DNA of 36,986 bases from an uncultured Acidaminococcus sp. (GCA_900770265.1 CAAGJR010000229.1:1-36986); one strand, 5' to 3'; shown: positions 10,422-20,272, numbered from the stretch's first letter. The notes: generated by a model not told the origin, from the letters alone. Translations and numbers: made by a program.

Positions 10422-11606
10422 ATGGATTTCCGTTTGCTGCAGCCTGCAGCCCTGCCTCAGGCAGCGGACCTGTGGGACTATTGTTTCGAAAAGAAGGGGA
10501 CCCCGTTCTATGAATGGTACTTCGGCGAATATGCCCTGAAGCAGAACCGGATCCTGGGTGGTTTCCGGGAGGACGGGAAGCTGGTGACCATGCTCCACCT
10601 GAATCCCTATGTGCTGCGCCTGCGGGGCCGGGACTTCAAGGTGCCCTACATCGTGGGCGTGGCCACGGACCCGGTGGCCCGGGGCCAGCATGTGATGGGC
10701 GAGCTCATGGAGACGGCCTTCACCACGCTCCGTGCCCTGAAGGTTCCCTTTGTGATCCTGATGCCCATCTACGCCGGCATCTACCAGCCCTACGGCTTTG
10801 CCTGGACCCATCTGCGCAAGAGCTACAGCCTGCCTCTGGCCCAGCTGGATCTGGCCGGCCGCATCCTGGACGGCTTCGAAGTGGAACGGATCGACACCCT
10901 CACGGCGGAAAAGGCAGTGGCCCCTGTGTACGAACGGGTCATGGAGCGGTACCACGCCACGGTGGTCCGGGACCATCGGGTATGGGAAAACACCCTGACC
11001 ACTGCCGCCCAGGAAAATTTCGAGACGGTGATCGTGAAAGTGGACGGTGCACCGCGGGCCTATGCGTTGTATAATAGAGAAGGAGACACCGTGACCGTCC
11101 AGGAACTGCTGGCGGTGGATGCCCCTGCCAAAGTGCGCCTGCTCCAGTATTTCAAGGGGCTCAGCGGCATCTACAAGACCCTGAAGTGGCTGGCGGCGGA
11201 CGACGACCTGACCTGGCAGCAGCTGCCGGACCAGAGCCTGGCCCCGAAAGAGCAGCCGTTCATGATGGGCCGGGTGCTGAACGCCGCGGCCTGCCTGAAA
11301 CTGCTGCCCGTACCGGAAAGCCTGCTGGGGAAGGAACTGGTGCTGGCTCTGAAGGACGAGCAGATCGCCCTGAACACCATGCTGGTGAAGGTGCAGTTCA
11401 CGAAAGAGGGGACGAAGCTGCTGAACACGGTGGACGACCCGAAAGCATTGCTGGATGCGGCCAGTTTCACCCAGCTGTTCTTCGGATTCCAGAGCAGCCG
11501 GGACCTGGAACGGGCCGGTGCCATTTACGTAGCCGACGAAGAAACGCGAGAAATCCTTGACAAATTGTTCCCGAGGGAGAATAATTTTATCAATGAGTAT
11601 TTTTAA
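10422..11606 (+). CDS. Eis-like GNAT family N-acetyltransferase
   Basis: The 394-aa product has the three-part Eis layout. An N-terminal GNAT domain contains VGVATDPVARGQHVMGELM (the acetyl-CoA pyrophosphate loop) and FVILMPIYAGIYQPYGFAW. A second GNAT-like domain follows, then a C-terminal sterol-carrier-like part. Eis proteins acetylate amines, including aminoglycosides in mycobacteria; the substrate here is unknown. The GGAGAG ribosome site and the 12-bp gap to DUF2156 suggest one operon. Both proteins are acyltransferase-fold, but no shared pathway is evident. purL follows after 11 bp. Confidence 0.85.
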   Translation: MDFRLLQPAALPQAADLWDYCFEKKGTPFYEWYFGEYALKQNRILGGFREDGKLVTMLHLNPYVLRLRGRDFKVPYIVGVATDPVARGQHVMGELMETAFTTLRALKVPFVILMPIYAGIYQPYGFAWTHLRKSYSLPLAQLDLAGRILDGFEVERIDTLTAEKAVAPVYERVMERYHATVVRDHRVWENTLTTAAQENFETVIVKVDGAPRAYALYNREGDTVTVQELLAVDAPAKVRLLQYFKGLSGIYKTLKWLAADDDLTWQQLPDQSLAPKEQPFMMGRVLNAAACLKLLPVPESLLGKELVLALKDEQIALNTMLVKVQFTKEGTKLLNTVDDPKALLDAASFTQLFFGFQSSRDLERAGAIYVADEETREILDKLFPRENNFINEYF

Positions 11607-11617
11607 GGGAGGCTGTC

Positions 11618-14600
11618 ATGAGCGACACGATTAGAAGAATCTTTGTGGAAAAGAAGAAACCCTATGCGGTAGAAGCTGCCAACCTGTGTGCAGATCTTCA
11701 GCAGACCCTGGGTCTCACCAACCTGAAGAACGTCCGGATCATCAACCGGTACGACCTGGAAGGGCTGGACGAAAAGGCCTATGAAGAAGCCAAGAGCCTG
11801 GTGCTCAGCGAAGCACCGGTGGATGTGGTCCGGGACGAAGAAATGGAAATCCCGGCCGGCGTGCGCAGCTTTGCTGTGGAACTGGTGCCCGGCCAGTATG
11901 ACCAGCGGGAAGATTTCGCCGCCCAGTGCATCCAGCTGATCACCCAGGGCAAGCGCCCCATCGTGGAAGCTGCCAAGGTCTACCTGCTGGAAGGGGAACT
12001 GTCTGACGCCGACTTTGAAAAGATCAAACATTACTGCATCAACCCGGTGGAAGCCCGGGAAGCTGCCATTGAAAAACCGGACACCCTGGACATGACCTGG
12101 GATGTACCGAAACCCGTGGCTGTGCTGGACGGCTTCCGCACCCTGGACCGGAAGGGCCTGGAAGACTTCCTGAACAAACAGGAACTGGCCATGAGCCTGG
12201 ACGATCTGGCCTTCATCCAGGAATACTTCAAGAAAGAGGACCGGGATCCCTCCATTACGGAAATCAAGGTGCTGGATACGTACTGGTCCGACCACTGCCG
12301 TCACACCACCTTTGAAACCCGCCTGGAAAACGTGTCCATCGACGACGGCGTATATACCGAACCCGTAGCCGAAGCCTTCGACCTGTACAAGAAGGACCGT
12401 GCCTATGTGTACGGTGCCGACACCAAGCGCCCCATCACCCTGATGGATATGGCCTGCCTGGCTACGAAGAAACTGAAGAAGGAAGGCAAGATCCCTGATC
12501 TGGATGCCTCCGAAGAAATCAACGCCTGCAGCATCGTGGTGCCCATCACCGTGGACGGCAAAAAAGAAGACTGGCTGGTGATGTTCAAGAACGAAACCCA
12601 CAACCATCCCACCGAAATCGAACCCTTCGGCGGCGCAGCCACCTGCCTGGGCGGTGCTATCCGTGACCCCCTGAGCGGCCGTTCCTATGTATACCAGGCC
12701 ATGCGTGTCACCGGCAGCGGCGACCCCCGCACTCCCTATGAAAAGACCCTGAAAGGCAAACTGCCCCAGCGGAAGATCACCCTGGGCGCTGCCGCCGGGT
12801 ACAGCTCCTACGGCAACCAGATCGGTCTGGCCACCGGTTCCGTAGAAGAATATTATCATCCCAAATTCTTGGCCAAGCGCATGGAAGTGGGCGCCGTCAT
12901 TGGTGCGGCTCCCCGGGACGCTGTAGTCCGGGAACGCCCGGCTGCCGGCGACCTGATCGTCCTGCTGGGCGGCCGTACCGGCCGTGACGGCATGGGCGGC
13001 GCTACCGGTGCCTCCAAGGAACACACCACGAAATCCCTGAGCGAATGTGGCGCAGAAGTCCAGAAGGGGAATGCCCCCAACGAACGGAAGATCCAGCGCC
13101 TGTTCCGGGATCCGGAAGTGACCCGTCTCATCAAACGGTGCAACGACTTCGGTGCCGGCGGCGTTTCCGTCGCCATCGGCGAACTGGCTCCCGGCCTGGT
13201 GATCAACCTGGACAAGGTGCCCAAGAAGTACGAAGGCCTGGATGGCACGGAACTGGCCATCAGTGAATCCCAGGAACGGATGGCTGTGTGCATCGCTGCC
13301 AAAGATAAAGACAAATTCCTGGCTGCCGCTGCCAAGGAAAACCTGGAAGCTACGGTTGTGGCCGAAGTGGCCGAAGATCCCCGTCTGGTCATGTACTGGA
13401 GAGGGGAAAAAATCGTGGATCTGTCCCGTGCCTTCCTGGATACCAACGGTATCCCGCAAAAATCCAATGTGGTGGTTGACGGCGTGGCCGAAGAATCCGT
13501 GTTCAACAGCACCCCTGCTGAAGTGGAAGGCAAGAAGGATATCAAAGACGCCTGGCTGGCCAACCTGGACCGCCTGAACGTGTGCAGCGAAGAAGGCCTG
13601 GGCGAACGGTTCGATGGTTCCATCGGCCGGGGCAGCGTGCTGATGCCCTACGGCGGCCGCAACCAGCTGACCCGTACCGAAGGCATGGCAGCCCGTCTGC
13701 CGGTGCTGGGCGGCAAGACGAACGCCACCAGCATCATGGCCAGCGGCTATGATCCCAATGTAGCCTGCTGGAGCCCGTACCATGGCGCCATGTACGCCGT
13801 GGTGGAAGCCGTATGCCGGGCCGCAGCCATGGGTGCCGATCCCACGAAACTGCGCCTGTCCATGCAGGAATACTTCCCGAAACTCCATACGGAACATACC
13901 TGGGGCCGTCCGTTCGCTGCCCTGATGGGCGCCTACAAGGCCTGCTGCGAACTGGAACTGCCGGCCATCGGCGGCAAGGACTCCATGAGCGGTACGTTCA
14001 TGGACCTGGAAGTTCCGCCTTCCCTGATCTGCTTCGCCGTGGGCGTCATGGACGGCCGCGACACCATCTCCAACGAATTCAAACAGGCCGGCCACAAAGT
14101 GGTGTTCATCCCTGTGCCCTGCGACGAGCACGAAGTGGTGGATTACCCTGCTTTGAAGACCCTGCTGGCCAATGTGCATAAAGGCATCCTGGGCAAACGG
14201 ATCGTGACCGCCGGCGTGGTGAAGGAAGGCGGCGTGGCCGCTGCTCTCAGCACCATGTGCCTGGGCAACGGGCTGGGCTTCAGCTTCGTGAAACCGTTCC
14301 TGCATGAAGAATGCCTGTTCACCCTGCAGCCCGGCGGGTTCCTGGTGGAACTGGCCGACGATGCGGATGCGGACAAAGTGTTCGCCGGCAACGACTTCCT
14401 GGAACTGGGTCATCTGACCGACGATGCCACCATCACCGTGAACGATACCGCAATCAGCCTGGCTGATGTGAAGGCTGCCTACACCGGCACCCTGGAAAAG
14501 GTATTCCCGTCCATCGTGAAGGATTCCGGCAAAGAATTGTGCAAGATGCCGTACTTCAAGAACGACCTGCCGCTCACCGCTCCGTACAACGTGGCGAAAC

Positions 14601-15394
14601 CCCGTGTGTTCATCCCTGTATTCCCGGGCCTGAACTGCGAATACGATACGGCTGCCGCCTTTGAAGACGCCGGTGCCAAGGCCGACATCTTCGTAGTGCG
14701 CAACCTGACGCCGGAAGCCATCAAAGAGAGCGTGGACGAAATGGCCAAACGGATCAAGGAAGCACAGATCCTGGCCATCCCCGGCGGCTTCTCCGCCAGC
14801 GACGAACCGGAAGGCTCCGGCAAGTTCATCGCCACCATGTTCCGGAACCCGGCCCTGAAAGAAGCGGTGCTGGATCTGCTGTACAACCGGGACGGCCTGG
14901 CTCTGGGTATCTGCAACGGCTTCCAGGCCCTGATTAAACTGGGGCTGGTTCCCTACGGCGATATCCGTCCGCTGACCGAGACCTCCCCGACCCTGACCTT
15001 CAACACCATCGGCCGCCACATCTCCCGGATGGTGGAAACGAAAGTGGTTTCCAACAAATCCCCGTGGCTGGCACTGTGTGAACCGGGCGACATCCATACG
15101 GTTGCCGTTTCCCACGGTGAAGGCCGGTTCGTGGCTACGGAAGAAGAGATCAAACAACTCTTCAAGAATGGCCAGGTGGCAACCCAGTATGTGAACCAGG
15201 CTGGGGACCCCACCATGGAAAGCCCGTACAACCCCAACGGTTCCCTGTATGCCATCGAAAGCATCACCAGCCCGGACGGCCGTGTCCTGGGCAAGATGGG
15301 GCATACCGAACGGTTCACCGAGGGCCTGATGAAGAACATCCCCGGCAACAAACTGCAGCCTCTGTTCCTGGGCGGCGTGCAGTACTTCAAATAA
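11618..15394 (+). CDS. purL: Phosphoribosylformylglycinamidine synthase (full-length, with glutaminase domain)
   Basis: This enzyme converts FGAR, ATP and glutamine to FGAM in de novo purine synthesis. At 1258 aa it is the long single-chain form, not the PurS/PurL/PurQ complex. It shows the linker and SDHCRHTTFETRLENV in the first third, FKNETHNHPTEIEPFGGAATCLGGAIRD for the ATP site, and a second AIRS-like half with GGRNQLTRTEGMAARLP. The C-terminal class I amidotransferase has the nucleophile Cys1099 in LGICNGFQAL and His1166 in AVSHGEGRF. An AAGGGAGG site precedes the ATG. No other pur gene is in the window, and I see no purine riboswitch. It is probably expressed with the two genes upstream. 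Confidence 0.96.
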   Translation: MSDTIRRIFVEKKKPYAVEAANLCADLQQTLGLTNLKNVRIINRYDLEGLDEKAYEEAKSLVLSEAPVDVVRDEEMEIPAGVRSFAVELVPGQYDQREDFAAQCIQLITQGKRPIVEAAKVYLLEGELSDADFEKIKHYCINPVEAREAAIEKPDTLDMTWDVPKPVAVLDGFRTLDRKGLEDFLNKQELAMSLDDLAFIQEYFKKEDRDPSITEIKVLDTYWSDHCRHTTFETRLENVSIDDGVYTEPVAEAFDLYKKDRAYVYGADTKRPITLMDMACLATKKLKKEGKIPDLDASEEINACSIVVPITVDGKKEDWLVMFKNETHNHPTEIEPFGGAATCLGGAIRDPLSGRSYVYQAMRVTGSGDPRTPYEKTLKGKLPQRKITLGAAAGYSSYGNQIGLATGSVEEYYHPKFLAKRMEVGAVIGAAPRDAVVRERPAAGDLIVLLGGRTGRDGMGGATGASKEHTTKSLSECGAEVQKGNAPNERKIQRLFRDPEVTRLIKRCNDFGAGGVSVAIGELAPGLVINLDKVPKKYEGLDGTELAISESQERMAVCIAAKDKDKFLAAAAKENLEATVVAEVAEDPRLVMYWRGEKIVDLSRAFLDTNGIPQKSNVVVDGVAEESVFNSTPAEVEGKKDIKDAWLANLDRLNVCSEEGLGERFDGSIGRGSVLMPYGGRNQLTRTEGMAARLPVLGGKTNATSIMASGYDPNVACWSPYHGAMYAVVEAVCRAAAMGADPTKLRLSMQEYFPKLHTEHTWGRPFAALMGAYKACCELELPAIGGKDSMSGTFMDLEVPPSLICFAVGVMDGRDTISNEFKQAGHKVVFIPVPCDEHEVVDYPALKTLLANVHKGILGKRIVTAGVVKEGGVAAALSTMCLGNGLGFSFVKPFLHEECLFTLQPGGFLVELADDADADKVFAGNDFLELGHLTDDATITVNDTAISLADVKAAYTGTLEKVFPSIVKDSGKELCKMPYFKNDLPLTAPYNVAKPRVFIPVFPGLNCEYDTAAAFEDAGAKADIFVVRNLTPEAIKESVDEMAKRIKEAQILAIPGGFSASDEPEGSGKFIATMFRNPALKEAVLDLLYNRDGLALGICNGFQALIKLGLVPYGDIRPLTETSPTLTFNTIGRHISRMVETKVVSNKSPWLALCEPGDIHTVAVSHGEGRFVATEEEIKQLFKNGQVATQYVNQAGDPTMESPYNPNGSLYAIESITSPDGRVLGKMGHTERFTEGLMKNIPGNKLQPLFLGGVQYFK

Positions 15395-15404
15395 TTCCAC
15401 AACC

Positions 15405-15437
15405 AAGGGGCTGTCGCAATGCGGCGGCCCCTTCTTT
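15405..15437 (+). terminator. Terminator-like hairpin after purL
   Basis: AAGGGGC (15405-15411) pairs with GCCCCTT (15427-15433) around a partly self-complementary loop. It is followed by a short interrupted T run, so termination may be incomplete. Confidence 0.6.
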
Positions 15438-15451
15438 GATAAACTGGATGC

Positions 15452-15566
15452 GGGCGCACCGGGCGGGATCGCTGCGCGACCCTTGGTGCGCCCCTACGTT
15501 TATCCTTGCTTTCCGTAGGGGTTTACCAAGATTTTTGCCGCAGGCAAAATATCGCCCGGTAAACCC
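15452..15566. repeat. REP-like element of three consecutive palindromes
   Basis: Three perfect stems follow each other: GGGCGCACC / GGTGCGCCC (15452-15460 with 15485-15493), CCCCTACG / CGTAGGGG (15491-15498 with 15514-15521) and GGTTTACC / GGTAAACC (15520-15527 with 15558-15565). The last encloses a small TTGCC/GGCAA hairpin. The third module recurs in diverged form at 27352-27403. This fills most of the gap before the M16 protease gene. Confidence 0.7.
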
Positions 15567-15611
15567 GCCCAGGTTGATTTTGTAATTCAGCAAAAGGAGA
15601 TCTGATCTGAC

Positions 15612-18539
15612 ATGGAACTGACTGTCCATAGCCAACACCATGGATTCACCGTGGATCGGGTGACCGAGCTCCCCGACATCGGTGCTACTGCGTATGAAAT
15701 GACCCACGACAAAAGTGGGGCCCATCTGTTCTACCTGGCCACGAAGGACGACAACAAAGTGTTCACCATCGGCTTCCGTACCCCCAGCCAGGATGATACC
15801 GGCGTGGCCCACATCACGGAACACTCCGTACTGTGCGGCAGCCGCAAATACAAACTAAAGGAACCGTTCGTGGAACTGGTGAAAGGGTCCCTGAATACGT
15901 TCCTGAACGCCATGACCTACACGGACAAGACCGTGTATCCGGTGGCCAGCCGCAACGACAAGGACTTCCGCAACCTGGTGGATGTGTACCTGGATGCGGT
16001 GTTCTATCCGCTGATCGCCGAGAACCCGTTCACCCTGCGCCAGGAAGGCTGGCACTACGAACTGGGCGCCGGCGACGACAAGCCCCTGGTCTATAACGGC
16101 GTGGTCTACAACGAAATGAAGGGCGTGTATTCCTCCCCGGACGCCATCGAGGAGCACGAGATCTGCAAGGCCCTGTTCCCGGACAGCCCGTACCGGTTCG
16201 AATCCGGCGGCCTGCCCAGCGCCATCCCGGGCCTCTCCCAGGAAGGGTTCGTGGCCTTCCACAAGAAGTACTACAGCCCGGAAAACAGCTACATCTACCT
16301 GTATGGCAACATGGACATCGACGACTACCTGGCTTACTTCGACCGGGAATACCTGAGTGCGTTCCCCAAGACCGGCACCCTGAAGGTGGACATCCCTCTG
16401 CAGGCTCCCTTCGACCAGACGAAGGAAGTGAAGGCCACGTATCCGGTGCCCGTGGGCTCTGACACAAAGCACAAGACGTACCTGTCCATGAACATCGTGG
16501 TGGGGAGCGCCCTGGACCAGAAACGGATCATGGCCCTGAAGCTCTTGACCCACGTTCTGCTGGACGGCAACAACGCACCTCTGCGGCTGGCTCTGCTGCG
16601 GGCTGGCATCGGGTCCGACGTGTCCGGCAGCCTGAACGGCTCCCAGCTGCAGCCCGTGTTCACCGTGGAAGTGAGCGGTGCTGACCCGGACAAAGAGGAC
16701 GAGTTCGTAAAAGTGGTGTACCGCACCCTGCAGGAACTGTCCCGGAACAAGATTCCCCGCCGGCTGCTGGAAGCAGAACTGAATTCCGAAGAATTCAAGA
16801 TGCGGGAAGCGGACTTCAACATCTACCCGAAAGGCCTGATCTACGGCTTGAACGTGATGGAGACCTGGCTGTACGGCGGCGACCCCACCACGTGCCTGCA
16901 GTTCACCCAGTGCCTGGACTTCCTGCGTGACGCCATCGACAAGGGCTACTACGAACAGCTCATCGAGACAGTACTCCTGGATAACACCCACAAGTGCCTG
17001 CTGACCCTGACCCCGGAACCGGGCAAGGAAGAAAAGGACGCGGAAGCGGCCAAAGAGAAGATGGCGGCCCTGAAGGCCACGTTCAGCCCGGAACAACTGG
17101 ACGAAGTGGCGAAGATCGCCGACGAGCTCCACGCCCGTCAGGCCGCTCCGGACAGCCCGGAAGCCCTGGCTTCCATTCCGCTTTTGAAGCGGTCCGACAT
17201 CACCCGGAAGAACGACTACGAACATCCCCAGGTGACGAAGAACGGCAAGCACACGGACCTGTACCTGGAGCAGTTCACCAACAAGATCGCCTACTTCGAC
17301 TGGTGCTTCGACATGACCGGTGTGCCCGATGACCTGTTGTGCTACGCCTACCTGCTCACCGACGTGCTGGGCAAAGTGGATACGGACGACTACTCCTACG
17401 AGGAACTGACCACCCTGGCCGATCTGTACCTGGGCGGGCTGAACTTCGAAGTGAAGCCCTATGCCCTGTACAATGACACCAACACGTACCACAACGTGTT
17501 CAAGGTGTCCGCCAAGGTGCTGGAAAAGAACGAGGACAAACTGTTCGACATTTTGGGCAGCATCGCCCTGCGCAGCCATGTGGGCGACAAGAAACGGCTG
17601 AAGGAAATCGTCAGCGAAGTGAAGACCGACTGGGACAATAACTTCTTCGCCCGGGGCATGACCGTGGCCACCATCCGGCTGACCAGCTACTTCTCCCGCA
17701 GCGGCCGGAGCCTGGAACACGACCAGCTGACCTATTACAAGTTCCTGCAGGACCTGTGGGCCCACTTCGACGAGAAGGTGGATACGGTAGTGGAGAAACT
17801 GCAGCAGCTGCTGCCGGCCTTCTTCCATCAGGATGAGCTCATGGCCTCCCTGAGCTGTGAAAAGAGCATGGAACAAGCGGCCCGCAGCAAAATGGACGCG
17901 TTCGTGGCCCAGCTGCCCCACAGCCCGTACGCCGGCAAACCCATGCCGGACCTGCCGGTGGGCGAGATCAACGAAGGCATCACCACCAGCGGCAAGGTGC
18001 AGTACGTGCTGGCCGGTGGCAACTTCCGGAATCACGGGTACGAGTACACTGGGGCCATGAAGGTACTGGAGACCATCCTACGCTACGGCTACCTGTGGAC
18101 GAAGATCCGGGTCCAGGGCGGTGCCTACGGGGCCGGTACCCGGTTCGATCCCAGCGGGGTCATGTACCTGTCCAGCTACCGGGATCCGAAACTGGCGGAA
18201 AGCCTGCAGGCCTACCGGGATCTGCCCGCCTACCTGGAGAAGTTCGAGGCCTCTGACCGGGAAATGACCAAGTACGTCATCGGTACCATCAGCCTGGTGG
18301 ATACGCCGCTGACCCCGGCCATGCACCTGGAAAAGGCCATCACCACCGTGCAGAAACAGCTGCCGGAAGACCTGGCCCAGAAGAAACGGGATCAGATTAT
18401 CGACTGCAGCGTGGAGGACATCCGGGCCCTGGCCCCGCTGGTGCGGGACGTGCTGGCGGACGGCTACCTGTGTGTGGTGGGCGGCCAGGCCAAGATCGAA
18501 GAGAACAAGGATCTGTTCCACAAGATCCTGAAGGCCTGA
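15612..18539 (+). CDS. M16C family metalloprotease (presequence-protease-like)
   Basis: At 975 aa this is a full-length single-chain M16C enzyme, the family of PreP and falcilysin: two homologous halves enclosing a chamber that degrades peptides. The inverted zinc motif HITEH is at residues 67-71 (His67, Glu70, His71), within DDTGVAHITEHSVLCGS. Further conserved parts are LNAMTYTDKTVYPVASRN and YNGVVYNEMKGVYSSP. The C-terminal half contains RVQGGAYGAGTRFDPSG. No signal peptide is seen, so a cytoplasmic peptide-clearing role is likely. AAGGAGA lies 11 bp before the ATG. A small ORF begins one base after the stop. Confidence 0.93.
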   Translation: MELTVHSQHHGFTVDRVTELPDIGATAYEMTHDKSGAHLFYLATKDDNKVFTIGFRTPSQDDTGVAHITEHSVLCGSRKYKLKEPFVELVKGSLNTFLNAMTYTDKTVYPVASRNDKDFRNLVDVYLDAVFYPLIAENPFTLRQEGWHYELGAGDDKPLVYNGVVYNEMKGVYSSPDAIEEHEICKALFPDSPYRFESGGLPSAIPGLSQEGFVAFHKKYYSPENSYIYLYGNMDIDDYLAYFDREYLSAFPKTGTLKVDIPLQAPFDQTKEVKATYPVPVGSDTKHKTYLSMNIVVGSALDQKRIMALKLLTHVLLDGNNAPLRLALLRAGIGSDVSGSLNGSQLQPVFTVEVSGADPDKEDEFVKVVYRTLQELSRNKIPRRLLEAELNSEEFKMREADFNIYPKGLIYGLNVMETWLYGGDPTTCLQFTQCLDFLRDAIDKGYYEQLIETVLLDNTHKCLLTLTPEPGKEEKDAEAAKEKMAALKATFSPEQLDEVAKIADELHARQAAPDSPEALASIPLLKRSDITRKNDYEHPQVTKNGKHTDLYLEQFTNKIAYFDWCFDMTGVPDDLLCYAYLLTDVLGKVDTDDYSYEELTTLADLYLGGLNFEVKPYALYNDTNTYHNVFKVSAKVLEKNEDKLFDILGSIALRSHVGDKKRLKEIVSEVKTDWDNNFFARGMTVATIRLTSYFSRSGRSLEHDQLTYYKFLQDLWAHFDEKVDTVVEKLQQLLPAFFHQDELMASLSCEKSMEQAARSKMDAFVAQLPHSPYAGKPMPDLPVGEINEGITTSGKVQYVLAGGNFRNHGYEYTGAMKVLETILRYGYLWTKIRVQGGAYGAGTRFDPSGVMYLSSYRDPKLAESLQAYRDLPAYLEKFEASDREMTKYVIGTISLVDTPLTPAMHLEKAITTVQKQLPEDLAQKKRDQIIDCSVEDIRALAPLVRDVLADGYLCVVGGQAKIEENKDLFHKILKA

Positions 18540-18540
18540 T

Positions 18541-18690
18541 ATGGTCAGTGACAAGCCCGTCAAACTGACGAAGAAGGACATCGAGCTGCTCAGCACCTAC
18601 GGGTGCATGGTGGTGCGGCCCGAAGACGAAAAGAACAAGGAAGACGCAAAGGAGGAAGAACATGGAACTGGAGATGGAGTTCATCCGTAA
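18541..18690 (+). CDS. Small hypothetical protein (49 aa)
   Basis: An ATG immediately after the protease stop opens 49 codons beginning MVSDKPVKLTKKDIELLSTY. A charged, lysine- and glutamate-rich tail follows. It ends at TAA 18688-18690, overlapping the first nine codons of the DAHP synthase gene in another frame. Codon use in the first 40 codons (AAG, GAC, CTG) resembles that of its neighbours. The ribosome site is weak (GAAGG within the protease end), consistent with translational coupling. I do not recognise a family. It could instead be a mere leader that places the ribosome near aroF. Confidence 0.45.
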   Translation: MVSDKPVKLTKKDIELLSTYGCMVVRPEDEKNKEDAKEEEHGTGDGVHP

Positions 18691-19702
18691 AATGCCGTCT
18701 CCTCAGGAACTCCGGATGGAGTATCCTGTGAAACCGGCCATTTACGAAACAAAACGGCGCCGGGACGCGGAGATCCGCAACATCCTCACAGGGAAGGACA
18801 ACCGCTTCCTGCTGATCATCGGCCCCTGCTCCGCGGATAACGAGGATGCCGTGGTGGATTACTGCCACCGGCTGGCCAAGGTGCAGGAACAGGTGAAGGA
18901 TACCCTGTACATCATCCCCCGGGTGTATACCAACAAACCCCGGACCATCGGGGTGGGGTACAAGGGCATGCTGCATCAGCCCGACCCGGAAGGGAAGGAA
19001 GACATGCTGGCCGGCATCATCGCCTGCCGGGACATGCACACTCGGGTCATCCGGGAAACCGGCTTCACCTGCGCCGAAGAGATCCTGTACCCGGAAAACC
19101 ACCGGTACCTGTCCGACCTGGTGAGCTATGCAGCCATCGGGGCCCGGTCCGTGGAAGACCAGCTGCACCGGATGATCGCCAGCGGCGTGGGCATCCCCGT
19201 GGGGATGAAGAACCCCACGTCCGGCGACATCTCCGTCATGCTGAACTCCATTGCGGCGGCCCAGCATGAGCAGCAGTTCCTGTTCCGGGGCTGGGAAGTG
19301 CGGACCAAGGGCAACCCCCTGGCCCATGCCATCCTGCGGGGCTATGTGGACAAGTTCGGCAAGAGCCTGCCCAACTACCACTACGAAGACCTGGTGCGGC
19401 TGAACGAGGAATACGCCAAACGGGATCTGCAGAACCCCGCCGTGGTCATCGACTGCAACCATGCCAACTCCGGCAAGAAGTATCTGGAACAGATCCGGAT
19501 CGCCAACGACGTGCTGTACAGCCGTCACATGAACCCGGACCTGAAGAAGCTGGTGAAGGGCATCATGATCGAAAGCTACATCGAAGACGGCAACCAGAAA
19601 ATCGGCGAAGGGGTCTATGGCAAGTCCATCACTGACCCGTGCCTGGGCTGGGAAAAGACGGAAGCCCTGATCCTGGAACTGGCCGGCCGCGTAGATTACT
19701 GA
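18662..19702 (+). CDS. aroF: 3-deoxy-7-phosphoheptulonate synthase (DAHP synthase, AroFGH type)
   Basis: DAHP synthase condenses phosphoenolpyruvate and erythrose 4-phosphate, the first step of the shikimate pathway. The 346-aa product is the class I-alpha type, with LLIIGPCSADN for the PEP site, IPRVYTNKPRT, GMKNPTSGDI and the metal-ligand segment VVIDCNHANSGK. It lacks a fused chorismate mutase domain. GGAGG lies 6 bp before ATG 18662. The stop is 14 bp from the ACT-domain gene, which may sense aromatic amino acids; that link is inference. The exact isozyme letter (F, G or H) cannot be assigned. Confidence 0.93.
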   Translation: MELEMEFIRKMPSPQELRMEYPVKPAIYETKRRRDAEIRNILTGKDNRFLLIIGPCSADNEDAVVDYCHRLAKVQEQVKDTLYIIPRVYTNKPRTIGVGYKGMLHQPDPEGKEDMLAGIIACRDMHTRVIRETGFTCAEEILYPENHRYLSDLVSYAAIGARSVEDQLHRMIASGVGIPVGMKNPTSGDISVMLNSIAAAQHEQQFLFRGWEVRTKGNPLAHAILRGYVDKFGKSLPNYHYEDLVRLNEEYAKRDLQNPAVVIDCNHANSGKKYLEQIRIANDVLYSRHMNPDLKKLVKGIMIESYIEDGNQKIGEGVYGKSITDPCLGWEKTEALILELAGRVDY

Positions 19703-19716
19703 GGGAGGAACACACC

Positions 19717-20130
19717 ATGCTGAAACAGATTTCGCTTTTTGCTGCGAACCATAAAGGCGCCCTGGGCAAGATCACCAATGCCCTGGCCAAAGAGAACATC
19801 AACATCTATACCATGCTGGCCACGGACAGCGCCGAATTCGGCATCATCCGCCTGATCCTGGACAAACCGGACAAGGGCCTGGAAGTGCTGAAGAACGCCG
19901 GCTACCAGTGCCGCATCGACTTCGTCACTGCCGTGGATATGGGCAGCGACACCCCGGGCACCCTGGACAAGATCCTGACCCATCTGAGCCAGGCCAACGT
20001 GTTCGTGCGCTATCTGTACATCTCCTTCGACCGGAAGACCGGCAGCCCCATCGTGGTGCTGAAGACCGACGAACCCGAAACGGAAACGTTCCTGAAGGGG
20101 AAGGGGTATACGTTATTAGACCGGTTTTAA
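19717..20130 (+). CDS. Tandem ACT-domain protein
   Basis: The 137-aa product is essentially two ACT domains: residues 1-70, starting LKQISLFAANHKGALGKITN, and residues 71-137, with TPGTLDKILTHLSQANVFVRYLY. ACT domains bind amino acids, and stand-alone double-ACT proteins are usually regulatory. Its place 14 bp after aroF suggests a role in amino-acid sensing. The closest general class is the amino-acid-binding ACT protein found with IorA or aro genes. ATG 19717 follows GAGGGAGG; longer in-frame starts fall inside aroF and were rejected. Confidence 0.85.
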   Translation: MLKQISLFAANHKGALGKITNALAKENINIYTMLATDSAEFGIIRLILDKPDKGLEVLKNAGYQCRIDFVTAVDMGSDTPGTLDKILTHLSQANVFVRYLYISFDRKTGSPIVVLKTDEPETETFLKGKGYTLLDRF

Positions 20131-20133
20131 GAG

Positions 20134-20161
20134 TCACTGGTCCGCAGTCACTAGTCACCAG
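20134..20161. repeat. Heptamer repeat array (4 units)
   Basis: Four 7-bp units of TCACTAG type run directly after the ACT gene and before the terminator. Confidence 0.65.
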
Positions 20162-20171
20162 CCTTAGGAGA

Positions 20172-20209
20172 AGATCCGCCACCGGAAATTCCGGCGGCGG
20201 ATCTTTTTC
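20172..20209 (+). terminator. Intrinsic terminator after the aroF-ACT operon
   Basis: AGATCCGCC (20172-20180) pairs with GGCGGATCT (20196-20204), with an inner CCGG/CCGG stem and a T run. It is nearly the same sequence as the terminator at 23214-23250 on the other side of the autotransporter gene. Confidence 0.85.
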
Positions 20210-20272
20210 ACCTTTTCATGCCCAAAAACGTCCCTTTCGTGCCAACATTCCTCTTTTGCCTCCCATCTCCGC

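Noticed and set aside
11607..11617. Purine riboswitch before purL
   Set aside because: The gap to the upstream gene is only 11 bp, too short for an aptamer.
11603..15406. Very long open frames on the minus strand opposite purL, alaS and other genes
   Set aside because: They are antisense shadows in the frame favoured by GC-rich codon use, with no ribosome sites and no recognisable domains.
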